Shown: piece after piece, positions 24,068-31,751 of the stretch
How the letters are laid out: the number at the start of each line of letters is the position of its first letter
Numbering within the stretch: position 1 is the first letter of the stretch
From: Mycolicibacterium stellerae
GTDB taxonomy: Bacteria > Actinomycetota > Actinomycetes > Mycobacteriales > Mycobacteriaceae
DNA length: 64,000 nt
Assembly: GCF_003719305.1 (NCBI RefSeq)
Contig: NZ_RARC01000019.1
Coordinates: 1-64,000, forward strand
Reading direction: 5' to 3'
Made by a program: the position numbers and the translations under genes
The notes under the pieces: model-generated
What the model saw: the letters and a program-made list of their open reading frames with translations, nothing else
The model's database searches: none
Told to the model about the DNA's origin: nothing

Positions 24068-24679
24068 TTATGCGAGGACAGGGGGAGGCGGGAGCGGCGC
24101 GCCAGGAGGCGGCGGCTCGGCGCCGGGAGGCGGAGGCAGGAGCGGGTCACCGGGAGGCGGTGGCAGTTCACCCGGCGGCGGTGGCAGCTCACCCGGCGGC
24201 GGCGGTGGCTCCATGCCAACCGGAACGATGACACCCTCCGGGGGCAGCGGGTCGCCCGGCGGCGGGGGCAACAGGCCTGGGGGCAGCGGCTCTTCCGGCG
24301 CGGGCGCCAACTCGAGGTACATGTGCTTGGAGAACTGCCTCTGGTAAGCACCTCCACCACCGACCTTCACGCCGCCGCCCTCGCCGGACGAGACCGGTGT
24401 TCCGTCGGGCAGGGTCGCGGCGGTGTGGCCACCGTTCCATCCGACGTTGAGTGCGCCCGGCTTGGTGCCGTACTGGAAGCCCCGCGCCTTGAGCGCGCCT
24501 TCGATATTGCCGGTGTTGAACCGGTCGCCATAGATCGGACGACCGGTCGCGGCGTTCGTTACGAACGACACCAGTCCCGAGCAGTCCGTGCCGCGGGCCG
24601 AATCTCCACCGGAGATGTAGGGCGTGCCGGACAGCTGCTGGACAAGCGTTAGTAGTGATGCGGTTGCGACAGCAAACAT
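24068..24679 (-). CDS. NlpC/P60-like peptidase with Pro-rich tail
   Basis: 203-residue protein. The first 115 residues look like a papain-fold cell-wall hydrolase: LVQQLSGTPYISGG, GTDCSGLVSFV (catalytic Cys) and GWNGGHTAATLPDG (catalytic His), of the kind seen in actinobacterial and phage endolysin-like enzymes. The C-terminal 75 residues are imperfect Pro/Gly repeats (PPPPGELPPPPGELPPPPGD). No signal peptide is clear. The start is uncertain: ATG 24679 has TACTGT 8 nt upstream, GTG 24736 is the longer option. It borders an AT-rich stretch, which suggests transfer. Confidence 0.65.
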   Translation of the reverse strand: MFAVATASLLTLVQQLSGTPYISGGDSARGTDCSGLVSFVTNAATGRPIYGDRFNTGNIEGALKARGFQYGTKPGALNVGWNGGHTAATLPDGTPVSSGEGGGVKVGGGGAYQRQFSKHMYLELAPAPEEPLPPGLLPPPPGDPLPPEGVIVPVGMEPPPPPGELPPPPGELPPPPGDPLLPPPPGAEPPPPGAPLPPPPVLA

Positions 24680-24736
24680 GACGTCGGACAGTAACAGAGC
24701 TGCAATTACACCTTCAAAATCTGTGATGCCCTTCAC

Positions 24737-25062
24737 AATTCAGTTAGCTAGTGGCATCTTTCACTTTGTGCGATATATGAACATTGTTGGTGTGCAACGT
24801 CTTTCAATATTCGCTCTCGTAGGCCATGATGACTCACCATGGCACGGGTGAAACGTAATCTATTGATATTCAATAGTTTTCACCAACAGGGGCGATCTCG
24901 GGTCTAGCTCGCCGATCTCCTCGTGTCGGAGATGCTCGGCACGACCGAATATTCCTCACGCAAACCTGCAGTTTTAGCAAATTACCCTTGCTGACCATCT
25001 ATATGCAGCCGGTTGGATGCATATAGAGCACATGCAGCTCGTTGGCTGCATGTTATGCGAGA
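24737..25062. other. AT-rich intergenic region
   Basis: About 325 bp without a credible gene and clearly richer in A+T than the rest of the window. It holds an imperfect stem-loop: CTATTG-ATATT-CAATAG (24860-24876), flanked outside by GGTGAAA (24847-24853) and TTTCACC (24878-24884). The right end carries the two ArsR-type palindromes. No integrase, att site or IS end was recognised. Confidence 0.6.
24999..25053. promoter_or_regulatory. two tandem palindromes upstream of an arsR gene
   Basis: Site 1: CTATATGCA (24999-25007) and TGCATATAG (25018-25026), perfect 9-bp arms. Site 2: ACATGCAG (25030-25037) and CTGCATGT (25046-25053), perfect 8-bp arms. Both share ATGCAGC-N2-GTTGG-N-TGCAT in one orientation, and their centres are 29 bp apart. 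They end 9 bp before the ArsR start and are probably its operators. Confidence 0.7.
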
Positions 25063-25389
25063 ATGACCCCGATGGACGACGTATTCAGGGCGCTGGCCGA
25101 TCCGAGCCGCCGCGCCTTGCTCGACAGCCTGAACGAGCAAAACGGACAGAGCCTGCGCCAGTTGAGCGCCCGGCTTTCGATGACACGACAGTCGGTGAGT
25201 AAGCACCTGGCGGTGCTCGAGGCAGCGCATCTGGTGAGCACGCAGCGCCGGGGGAGGGAGAAGTTGCATTTCCTCGACGCCGGGCCGATCAGGGCGATCG
25301 CCGACGGCTGGATCAAGCAGTATGAGCGTGCGCCCACGGCGCCGTCATACCCGTGGACGGAGTGGCACGACGCGCCGAGTCAGCCGTAG
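25063..25389 (+). CDS. ArsR-family transcriptional regulator
   Basis: 108-residue ArsR/SmtB-fold repressor: FRALADPSRRALLDSLNEQN, then the helix-turn-helix SLRQLSARLSMTRQSVSKHL and wing RRGREKLHFLD. No metal-site Cys pair. Its C terminus (GWIKQYERAPTAPSYPWTEW) is like ArsR proteins that control AHSA1 genes, yet no AHSA1 gene is next to it. ATG 25063 or ATG 25072 may be the start. Tandem palindromes lie just upstream. Its last 10 nt overlap the convergent phosphodiesterase gene. Confidence 0.88.
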   Translation: MTPMDDVFRALADPSRRALLDSLNEQNGQSLRQLSARLSMTRQSVSKHLAVLEAAHLVSTQRRGREKLHFLDAGPIRAIADGWIKQYERAPTAPSYPWTEWHDAPSQP

Positions 25390-26516
25390 GCCAGTAATAG
25401 AGGAATGCTCTGCTCGGCGGTCGTGAGGGAGCCGTGGTGGCCGACCAGAGACGACTCGAGTGGTTCCCCCGTGCGCCGGACCATGGTCGCAGATCCGCGG
25501 GCGGCCGCGACGACATCGCCGATGCGGGCCCGGACTTCGTCGCCGACGCGTTCGCCGAACCATCCAGCCGCGATCGCTTCGTCACGCGATGCCACCCACG
25601 CACGCTCCCCGAGCACCTCGCGCCATGCCGCGAGCACCGCATCGGCGGCTCCGTCGTCGACATATACGTACCTGGCCCGCGGTTCGCCCCCGACGGCCTG
25701 CACGCCGTCGAGCAGCGCCGCGCAGGTGTCGATATCGACGGCCTCGTCGTCATCGACCGCCACCATGCCGTGATCGGCGACGATCGCGAGTAGTCCGCCG
25801 GGCGGCAGGACCTCGACAAGAGACTCGACCAGCCGGTCGACCTCCCTCAATTGCATCCGCCACGCGGGCGAGCCGGGGCCGTAGAGATGCCCGAGCAGAT
25901 CCACCTCGCCGTGGTAGCCGTAGCAGAAGCCGCCCCCCGCGACAGCGCCCCGCACGGCCGCGGCGAGATCCCCGAGTGCTTGTACTCCCACGTACCTGCC
26001 GCCGCGCAGGACCGCACGCGTCAGCCCTGAACCACTGAACTCCGCCGGGGACACGACGCTCACCGCGATGCCGGCCGAGGCTGCCCGCTCGAAGGTCGTC
26101 GCCATCGGCTGCACCTCCTCGGGCGGTGCCGCTTCGCGAAGATCATCGCCCCACGGATGGGGCCGCCACCGCAACGGGTTGATCAAGCCGACACCGGGCA
26201 ACCGGAACGACAGCCCAACCAGACCGTGCTCGCCGGATCGGCAGCCAGTGCCTACGGCGGCCAGCCCGGCCACCGTCGTGGACGGGAATCCAGCCTGCAG
26301 TGTTCGCCCGCGTAGCCCCGCCATGACCGGGGCATCGTCGGCGTGGACGTCCAGCAGTTCCGCACCGAGACCGTCGATCAGCAGCACGCACGCACCACCG
26401 ACTTCTGCGGCCAGATCGATCCGGGTCTGGAAACCGGCCACGCCCATCGCCGCCAGCACCGATGGCACCACGTCGGCCAGATGTGGAGTGTGTGCGTCCG
26501 GCTGCGGCAGGTCCAC
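25380..26516 (-). CDS. alkaline phosphatase superfamily phosphodiesterase
   Basis: 378-residue enzyme of the nucleotide pyrophosphatase/phosphodiesterase branch of the alkaline phosphatase superfamily. Metal and nucleophile motifs are VLLIDGLGAELL (Asp), GFPSTTVAGLAAVGTG (Thr nucleophile), HGEVDLLGH (about 210-220) and VADHGM (about 262-267), plus the distal His in VGHHGSLT. GTG 26516 is selected; further upstream the frame overlaps the divergent VanY gene. Soluble, no signal peptide seen. Substrate likely a phosphodiester, unknown. Confidence 0.82.
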   Translation of the reverse strand: MDLPQPDAHTPHLADVVPSVLAAMGVAGFQTRIDLAAEVGGACVLLIDGLGAELLDVHADDAPVMAGLRGRTLQAGFPSTTVAGLAAVGTGCRSGEHGLVGLSFRLPGVGLINPLRWRPHPWGDDLREAAPPEEVQPMATTFERAASAGIAVSVVSPAEFSGSGLTRAVLRGGRYVGVQALGDLAAAVRGAVAGGGFCYGYHGEVDLLGHLYGPGSPAWRMQLREVDRLVESLVEVLPPGGLLAIVADHGMVAVDDDEAVDIDTCAALLDGVQAVGGEPRARYVYVDDGAADAVLAAWREVLGERAWVASRDEAIAAGWFGERVGDEVRARIGDVVAAARGSATMVRRTGEPLESSLVGHHGSLTTAEQSIPLLLAYG

Positions 26517-26543
26517 ATCGCGAGCCTGCCATATTGTTTCGTT

Positions 26544-27164
26544 ATGCCGCTGCGGATATATACGGTCGCGGGCATCGGGCTCGTACTGTTGCTCGGCGCC
26601 TGCGCGCCGTCGAATTCGACGGCGGCGCCCAATCCGGTCGCGGGCGGCCCACCCCTTGCCACGCCCGCCGCCCAACAATCGCCGGCCCCCGATGATGGGC
26701 CGTTCACGATCGGCTCCGCCGCCACCGACACCATCGGCGGATACCTTCCGGACGGCCAGACCATCTCACCGTTCGACGTGACCAACCCGGTGGTCGCATG
26801 GCTGGACCCCGCGTTGCTTGCGGCAATCCAGAACGCGGCCCGCAGCGCGGAGGCCGAGGGCGTCGACGTTGCGATCACGTCGGGCTGGCGCACCAAGGGT
26901 TTCCAGCAGCGGCTGTTCGACGATGCGGTGCGAACGTACGGAAATGTCGGCACCGCACGGCAATTCGTCGCCTCACCCGATACCTCCCAGCACGTGGTGG
27001 GCAAGGCCGTCGACGTTGGACCGGTCGAGGCCGATAACTGGTTGATACGCAACGGTTCTCGGTTCGGGCTGTGCCAGATCTATGCGAATGAGATCTGGCA
27101 CTTCGAACTCGCCGCCGACGAGAACGGCGGCTGCCCTCCGTTGCGGCCGAACGCGGCAGGCTGA
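26544..27164 (+). CDS. VanY-type D-Ala-D-Ala carboxypeptidase lipoprotein
   Basis: 206-residue lipoprotein: signal MPLRIYTVAGIGLVLLLGAC with lipobox LGAC, a Pro/Ala linker, then a VanY peptidase domain. The zinc ligands are visible in SQHVVGKAVDVG (SxHxxGxAxD) and WHFE near the end; the fold opens with ITSGWRTKGFQQRLFDDAV. It should trim peptidoglycan stem peptides outside the membrane. ATG 26544 follows TATTGT (26532-26537) by 6 nt, a leaderless start. Divergent from the phosphodiesterase with 27 bp between starts. Confidence 0.88.
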   Translation: MPLRIYTVAGIGLVLLLGACAPSNSTAAPNPVAGGPPLATPAAQQSPAPDDGPFTIGSAATDTIGGYLPDGQTISPFDVTNPVVAWLDPALLAAIQNAARSAEAEGVDVAITSGWRTKGFQQRLFDDAVRTYGNVGTARQFVASPDTSQHVVGKAVDVGPVEADNWLIRNGSRFGLCQIYANEIWHFELAADENGGCPPLRPNAAG

Positions 27165-27237
27165 AATCGCCTCTGCCGGTCACGGCAGGTGTGTGGCGCC
27201 GCAGAGGTACTTGTACCAGCGCCTGTACCATCGCCCC

Positions 27238-27810
27238 ATGCCGAGAGAGGACAACCTCTCCAGTCGGTTCGACTACCTGTTCGAGCCCCTCGGGGACGAC
27301 GAGTCGACTGATGATGCCATCGACGCCAAGCCACCGGCCGGCGACTCCTCCGACGACAGGGCCGCGCCGAGCGCCGCGCCGGTGAGGATGGCCTTCGCCG
27401 CTTTCATCCTCGGCACGCTGGGGGTGGTGGCGGTCATCGCCGTTCTGCTCCTTCAGCGGCCGAACGGCGCAGGTGATCCTGTCGAGGTTCCGCTCGATTC
27501 CATTCCGTTGTCGACGACCGTGCCGCTCGTCCCCAGCCAGTCGGCGCAGGTACCGCCACCACCGCCGGCTGCGCCGACGCCTGCAGTGCAGCCGACCGAA
27601 GTGCCGCAAACCATCGAATCGGTGCCACAACAGGTGCCGGACCTCGAGACGCGGACCGAGAACCCTGCGCCTCAGACGCGGACGACGAACTCGCCTTCCA
27701 CCCGGGCTCCGATCAGCGTCGCGCCCGAAATCCGCGCACCCGTCCCCAGCCAGGGGCCGGGAGGCAACGACGGAGGCGGCGGCCTGCTCGGCGGAGGCGG
27801 CCTGCTGTGA
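27238..27810 (+). CDS. single-pass membrane protein, acidic N terminus and Pro-rich C terminus
   Basis: 190-residue protein. N-terminal cytoplasmic part of about 48 residues rich in Asp (PLGDDESTDDAID), one membrane helix (about 50-72), then an exported Pro/Thr/Val-rich tail ending in a glycine-rich GGGGLLGGGGLL. ATG 27238 follows TACCAT (27226-27231) by 6 nt, so it is probably leaderless. It overlaps the ligase gene through GTGA. Function unknown. Confidence 0.72.
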   Translation: MPREDNLSSRFDYLFEPLGDDESTDDAIDAKPPAGDSSDDRAAPSAAPVRMAFAAFILGTLGVVAVIAVLLLQRPNGAGDPVEVPLDSIPLSTTVPLVPSQSAQVPPPPPAAPTPAVQPTEVPQTIESVPQQVPDLETRTENPAPQTRTTNSPSTRAPISVAPEIRAPVPSQGPGGNDGGGGLLGGGGLL

Positions 27811-29174
27811 TCTCTGCACGCGACTCGTATGAGGGGCTTCGAGCCGCCCATCTCGATGCCGTACAAGGCGCACTGCAGGATCACGTCGGCCGCGTCGAAT
27901 GGTCGCGGGAACAGATCGAGCACCATCAGACCCAGCGGCTGCGTTCGCTGTTGGCCTACGCCAAACAGAGGTCGCCGTTTCACGCCCGGCGGCTGAGCGG
28001 AATCGATCCATCTGTGATGACGGCCGCAGGCCTGGCGGGCGTGCCGATGATGACGAAGGCGCAAGCCCAAGACGAGTGGGATGACATCGTCACCGTTGCC
28101 GACCTCACTCGGGACGGGGCCGAACGGATTCTGGCCAGCCAGCTTTGGTTTTCGTACACACCGAACGACCAGCAGGTCTTCAGTTCCGGTGGGTCAAGCG
28201 GTGTGCGCGGCGTCTACGTATGGGACTGGCACTTCTTCGTGTCGATCGCCTGTCTGGCATGGCGCCTGCAGGCTCGCGAAGAGCGAACGGCACCGCATGC
28301 GCATGCCAGGCTCGCGGTGCTGGCGGCGGGTATGCCGCCGCACGCCAGCACGCCACTGTTCGACGTGCCTACTGCGCCGGGGATGGAAACCGCCGTCATA
28401 CCGGCCGGGGCGCCGCTCGCCGACACCATCGCAGCCGTTGCCGCGGCCAAGCCCACACACCTCGTCGGCTACGCAACCGTGGTCGGGCAACTCGCGCGCG
28501 CCTGCCTGGCCGGACAGCTCGACATCCGTCCCGTGCGGGTGAGTACCAACTCCGAACCGCTGCTCGACGAGGACAGGCGGGCGATCCGCGAGGCGTGGGA
28601 CGCGCCGGTGCACAACCTGTGGGGATCGACCGAGATCGGTGTGCAGGCGGTCGGTTGCGCACGCGGCGACGGTCTGCACGTGTGTGAGGACGAGGTCGTG
28701 CTGGAACGCGTCGATGAAAACGGCGCACCCGTGGGCCCCGACGAACCGGCCGCGCGAACGCTGGCGACCGGCCTTGCCAACCTCACTTTCCCGTTCATCC
28801 GCTATGACCTTGGCGATCAAGTCGACTGGCTGCCTGGCAGGTGCGCGTGCGGAAGCGCGTTCGCGAGGGTGGCCGACATCGGCGGCCGACGCGATGACGA
28901 CTTCCGCTATGGCGCAGCCACGATCCCGGCATCGGTGTTCCGCCACGTCCTGGGCACCGATCCCCGTGTCTCCGAATACCAGGTGCATCAGACGCTGCGC
29001 GGCGCCGACGTTCTCACCGTCGGGGCACCCGACTGCGAGACGCTGGCGGCGGCACTGGCCGCCGCGCTGCGCAGGCACGGGCTGTCCGACCCCGAGGTCG
29101 AAATCCGGGTCGTCGAGAGACTGCAGCGCCACGAGTCGACCGGGAAGCTGAAGCGCTTCGTTCCGCTCGATTAA
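27807..29174 (+). CDS. PaaK-like adenylate-forming enzyme
   Basis: 455-residue member of the ANL superfamily, phenylacetate-CoA ligase (PaaK) branch: N-terminal PaaK helix region (LRSLLAYAKQRSPFHARRL), P-loop FSSGGSSGVRGVY (about 130-142), NLWGSTEIGVQA (about 270-281), FIRYDLGDQ (about 330-338) and C-terminal RHESTGKLKRFVPLD with the catalytic Lys region. It activates an aryl or acyl acid as adenylate or CoA ester. GTG start overlaps the upstream stop. It is convergent with an aldehyde dehydrogenase/ANL operon, 1 bp apart. Confidence 0.85.
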   Translation: MISARDSYEGLRAAHLDAVQGALQDHVGRVEWSREQIEHHQTQRLRSLLAYAKQRSPFHARRLSGIDPSVMTAAGLAGVPMMTKAQAQDEWDDIVTVADLTRDGAERILASQLWFSYTPNDQQVFSSGGSSGVRGVYVWDWHFFVSIACLAWRLQAREERTAPHAHARLAVLAAGMPPHASTPLFDVPTAPGMETAVIPAGAPLADTIAAVAAAKPTHLVGYATVVGQLARACLAGQLDIRPVRVSTNSEPLLDEDRRAIREAWDAPVHNLWGSTEIGVQAVGCARGDGLHVCEDEVVLERVDENGAPVGPDEPAARTLATGLANLTFPFIRYDLGDQVDWLPGRCACGSAFARVADIGGRRDDDFRYGAATIPASVFRHVLGTDPRVSEYQVHQTLRGADVLTVGAPDCETLAAALAAALRRHGLSDPEVEIRVVERLQRHESTGKLKRFVPLD

Positions 29175-29175
29175 G

Positions 29176-30540
29176 TCAGTCCAGCCGCGCGAAACCCTTG
29201 CAGCGCATCAGGAAATCTGCGAGGAACCCGTCGTGCGGGATTCCGGGTGCGGTGTAGTAGGTCGGGCACCGGCCGCTGTAGACATTGGCGATGGTGGGCT
29301 CGGCGACCAGCTCGTCGATCAGGGCTTCGTCGCCGGTGAGGGCTGTGACGACCAACGAATTGCGCAGCGGGGCGATTCCGTCGTCGCGCGTCCACGGGGA
29401 CACCCATACACATGGGAATGCCAACTCGGTGTTGAGTATCTCGGGTTCCGGCCGCGCGAGCAGATGCACGGCCGGGCGCAACGCGGCATGGCCACCGCCG
29501 AGGTCGGCAACCACCTGGTCGGCGCCGAGCACGGCCGTCGTGCCGGTGGCCTTCGCCGCGACATGATCGGCCAACGCCCGCGCCTCGGCGAGTGGCTGCG
29601 TCGGCAGGACGGCCCGATCATCGGTAATCGGCAGCGGCGCAATCGATGACAGTCGCTCGGCGATCGCCCGCGCCAACGCCGGGGCGTCGTGTTCGCAGAG
29701 CACCGCTGTCGCGTTGACGCATGCCATGCCGCCGAGGTGGGCGATCGAATCGACGATCACGTCCAGATAGTCGCGCCAGTCCCGATCGTCGGTGATCAGG
29801 ATCTTGCTGCGACCGGGCCCGTTGACGAGCACCGTCGGATCGTCGGCGTACCTGTCGACGACGTCTTGACCGCCGTAAACCATCGCGAGGTCGGCGCAGG
29901 CCACGAGCTCGTCGGCACCGGCATAATCCGTCGGCAGGTAGAGCGCATCCTGATCGCGAAACCCGCTCTGCCGCAGTGCATGGACGAGACGGTACCCGGT
30001 GAACGGCTCACGCCGCGACGGGCGGACGGCGACGCGGTAGCCCAGTGCCAACGCTTGCGGCCACAACGCGTGGACACCCGGCGCGTTCCCGGATGCGAGC
30101 ACGCCGAACACGTCTCCGCGGCGGGCCCACACGGCGCCGCCCTCATGCCGCTGATCGCGCCAGTCGGGTGTGGCGCCCGTCGGGCGCGCCGGACGTAACG
30201 CGTCGAACGCGGTTGTCAGACCGTCGGCCACCTCGCGCGCTCCTTGTCGTGCCGCCGCGATCGGCAGGCCGGACACCCGGCTGGCGAGTTGGACATACGC
30301 ATCGAAGTCCAGCCCGCAGACCCGTGCGTTTACGAATGCGTCGGCGGCTCGCAGAAGTGCGACTTGCCGTTGCGGTATCGCAAGCGGGCGTGTTCTGCGC
30401 TGCGCGTTCACTGCGCGCGCCACGTACAGCTTCGGGGCGACGGTCAACTCGGCGACGACAACGCCTTCGCTGTCGGTGATCAGTTCGCGGTTGCGCGAGC
30501 GGTACACGCCCGTCGGGCCGAGCGCATCGATCGCGATCAA
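29176..30540 (-). CDS. aldehyde dehydrogenase-fold acyl reductase-like protein
   Basis: 454-residue protein of the aldehyde dehydrogenase superfamily, nearest in look to LuxC/EhpG-type acyl reductases. The Rossmann segment GVLASGNAPGVHALWPQAL (about 146-164) and the catalytic Cys in GGMACVNATAV (about Cys 274) are present; the C-terminal ALDH Glu motif is not obvious. Start is TTG 30540, overlapping the stop of the upstream ANL gene (TTGA). Pairing with that activating enzyme suggests reduction of an activated acid to aldehyde rather than aldehyde oxidation. Confidence 0.78.
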   Translation of the reverse strand: MIAIDALGPTGVYRSRNRELITDSEGVVVAELTVAPKLYVARAVNAQRRTRPLAIPQRQVALLRAADAFVNARVCGLDFDAYVQLASRVSGLPIAAARQGAREVADGLTTAFDALRPARPTGATPDWRDQRHEGGAVWARRGDVFGVLASGNAPGVHALWPQALALGYRVAVRPSRREPFTGYRLVHALRQSGFRDQDALYLPTDYAGADELVACADLAMVYGGQDVVDRYADDPTVLVNGPGRSKILITDDRDWRDYLDVIVDSIAHLGGMACVNATAVLCEHDAPALARAIAERLSSIAPLPITDDRAVLPTQPLAEARALADHVAAKATGTTAVLGADQVVADLGGGHAALRPAVHLLARPEPEILNTELAFPCVWVSPWTRDDGIAPLRNSLVVTALTGDEALIDELVAEPTIANVYSGRCPTYYTAPGIPHDGFLADFLMRCKGFARLD

Positions 30541-31637
30541 TAGACACCCTCGACGACGCGTTCACCGTCGAAGACCTCGACCGGCTTGACCTCGGCGATC
30601 GAGTCACCGATCTGCCCGTCGGGTCCGGCGAGGCGGATGGCGGTGTCACGTTCGACGTTGTTGGGGATGAACATGCCCTTGCTGATGTGGTTCATCACGA
30701 TCTGCCCGCGCTGGCCGTATGGCACCGGCTCGCCGGTGCCCGGATCGACCACCCAGAAGACGACGTATGGCGTCCGCGGATCGAAAGCAAATGTGGGACA
30801 GCCGGTCTCAACGACGCGAGTCGATGCCTGCGACAAGATCATGGTGCTACCGAAGGCCATGGTGATGGCCGTGTCGGGAAAGACGTCCCGCAGCACGTCG
30901 AGTGTGTCCGGGTCGACGTGTGCACCGCTGAGGAGCAGCCAGCGGATCTTCTCGTTGATCAGGGCGACATCGGCGTCGTTGCGCGCGATCGCCTCCAGCA
31001 GCGGCGGGGTGACGTGCATGTTGGTGACATTCTGGGTCCGCAAAATCCATCTGGCCTGTTCGATGACATGCTCGACGTAGCCGGCCACGTCACGGGAGGC
31101 GTTGCGGATGGCCAACTTCTTCACCCACCGAGGGTCGAGATCCACCGGGTGAAAGACCGAGCCGAGTCGCTCACAGATCCGTCGTGAGAAGAAGCTGACC
31201 CCGTGTGGCCCGCTCGGCATGAGGCACAGGAAGCCGCCACCGCGGACGAACCCGCCGATGGCGAAGTCTTCGGTTTGCCACCGGGTGACCTGCTCGACCC
31301 AGTCGGGCATCTGGGCGGTTCGTTTCGGAGCCCCTGTCGTGCCTCCGGATTCGAAGACCTGAGGAAGCGGCGCAGGCCACCCGTATCCGCGCGGGATCAG
31401 ATCCTCGACGGGCACGTCGCGCAACGTGTTCACCAAATTGGGAAATCGCCGCAGATCCTCGAACGCGTGGATGTCGGCCACCGGGTCGAACGGCAGGTGT
31501 GCGGCCGCCCGTAGCCAGAATGTGGAACCGGTGTCCTCACCGAAGTGCCACGCCATCGCCGTGCGCAGAAACGCCTGCGGATCGTCGACCGGCAGATCCC
31601 TCGGCACATCCAGCAGCGAAAAATCCACGTCCGGCAC
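30537..31637 (-). CDS. EhpF/LuxE-like adenylate-forming enzyme
   Basis: About 366 residues, ANL-type acid-activating protein without the usual C-terminal subdomain length. P-loop ESGGTTGAPKRTA, a GSTMIL segment in place of the A5 motif, and FNNVERDT-like IPNNVERDTAIRL near the end. It resembles the so-called phenazine antibiotic biosynthesis protein EhpF and LuxE acyl-protein synthetase. GTG 31637 is chosen; TTG 31673 and GTG 31631 are alternatives and none has a good SD. Coupled by TTGA overlap to the aldehyde dehydrogenase-like gene, forming a two-gene activate-and-reduce unit. Confidence 0.75.
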   Translation of the reverse strand: MPDVDFSLLDVPRDLPVDDPQAFLRTAMAWHFGEDTGSTFWLRAAAHLPFDPVADIHAFEDLRRFPNLVNTLRDVPVEDLIPRGYGWPAPLPQVFESGGTTGAPKRTAQMPDWVEQVTRWQTEDFAIGGFVRGGGFLCLMPSGPHGVSFFSRRICERLGSVFHPVDLDPRWVKKLAIRNASRDVAGYVEHVIEQARWILRTQNVTNMHVTPPLLEAIARNDADVALINEKIRWLLLSGAHVDPDTLDVLRDVFPDTAITMAFGSTMILSQASTRVVETGCPTFAFDPRTPYVVFWVVDPGTGEPVPYGQRGQIVMNHISKGMFIPNNVERDTAIRLAGPDGQIGDSIAEVKPVEVFDGERVVEGVY

Positions 31638-31751
31638 GCCTCGATGGTGTCGCACGCCCGAGGACGCGGGCAATCGCCGGAACCAAACGTTTCCCGCGTG
31701 TTCACCCCGCTAGCGTGAAATCCTCGCCAATGAGCCGGCAGAAAGGGAGCC

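Noticed and set aside
24847..24884. Stem-loop in the AT-rich gap as a terminator or IS end
   Set aside because: The stem is interrupted by unequal bulges (6 and 1 nt), and no transposase or matching repeat was found.
31689..31715. Additional KstR-like motif near the malic enzyme gene
   Set aside because: The spacing between the AAC and GTT halves is wrong (AACGTTTCCCGCGTGTT), so it does not fit the palindrome.
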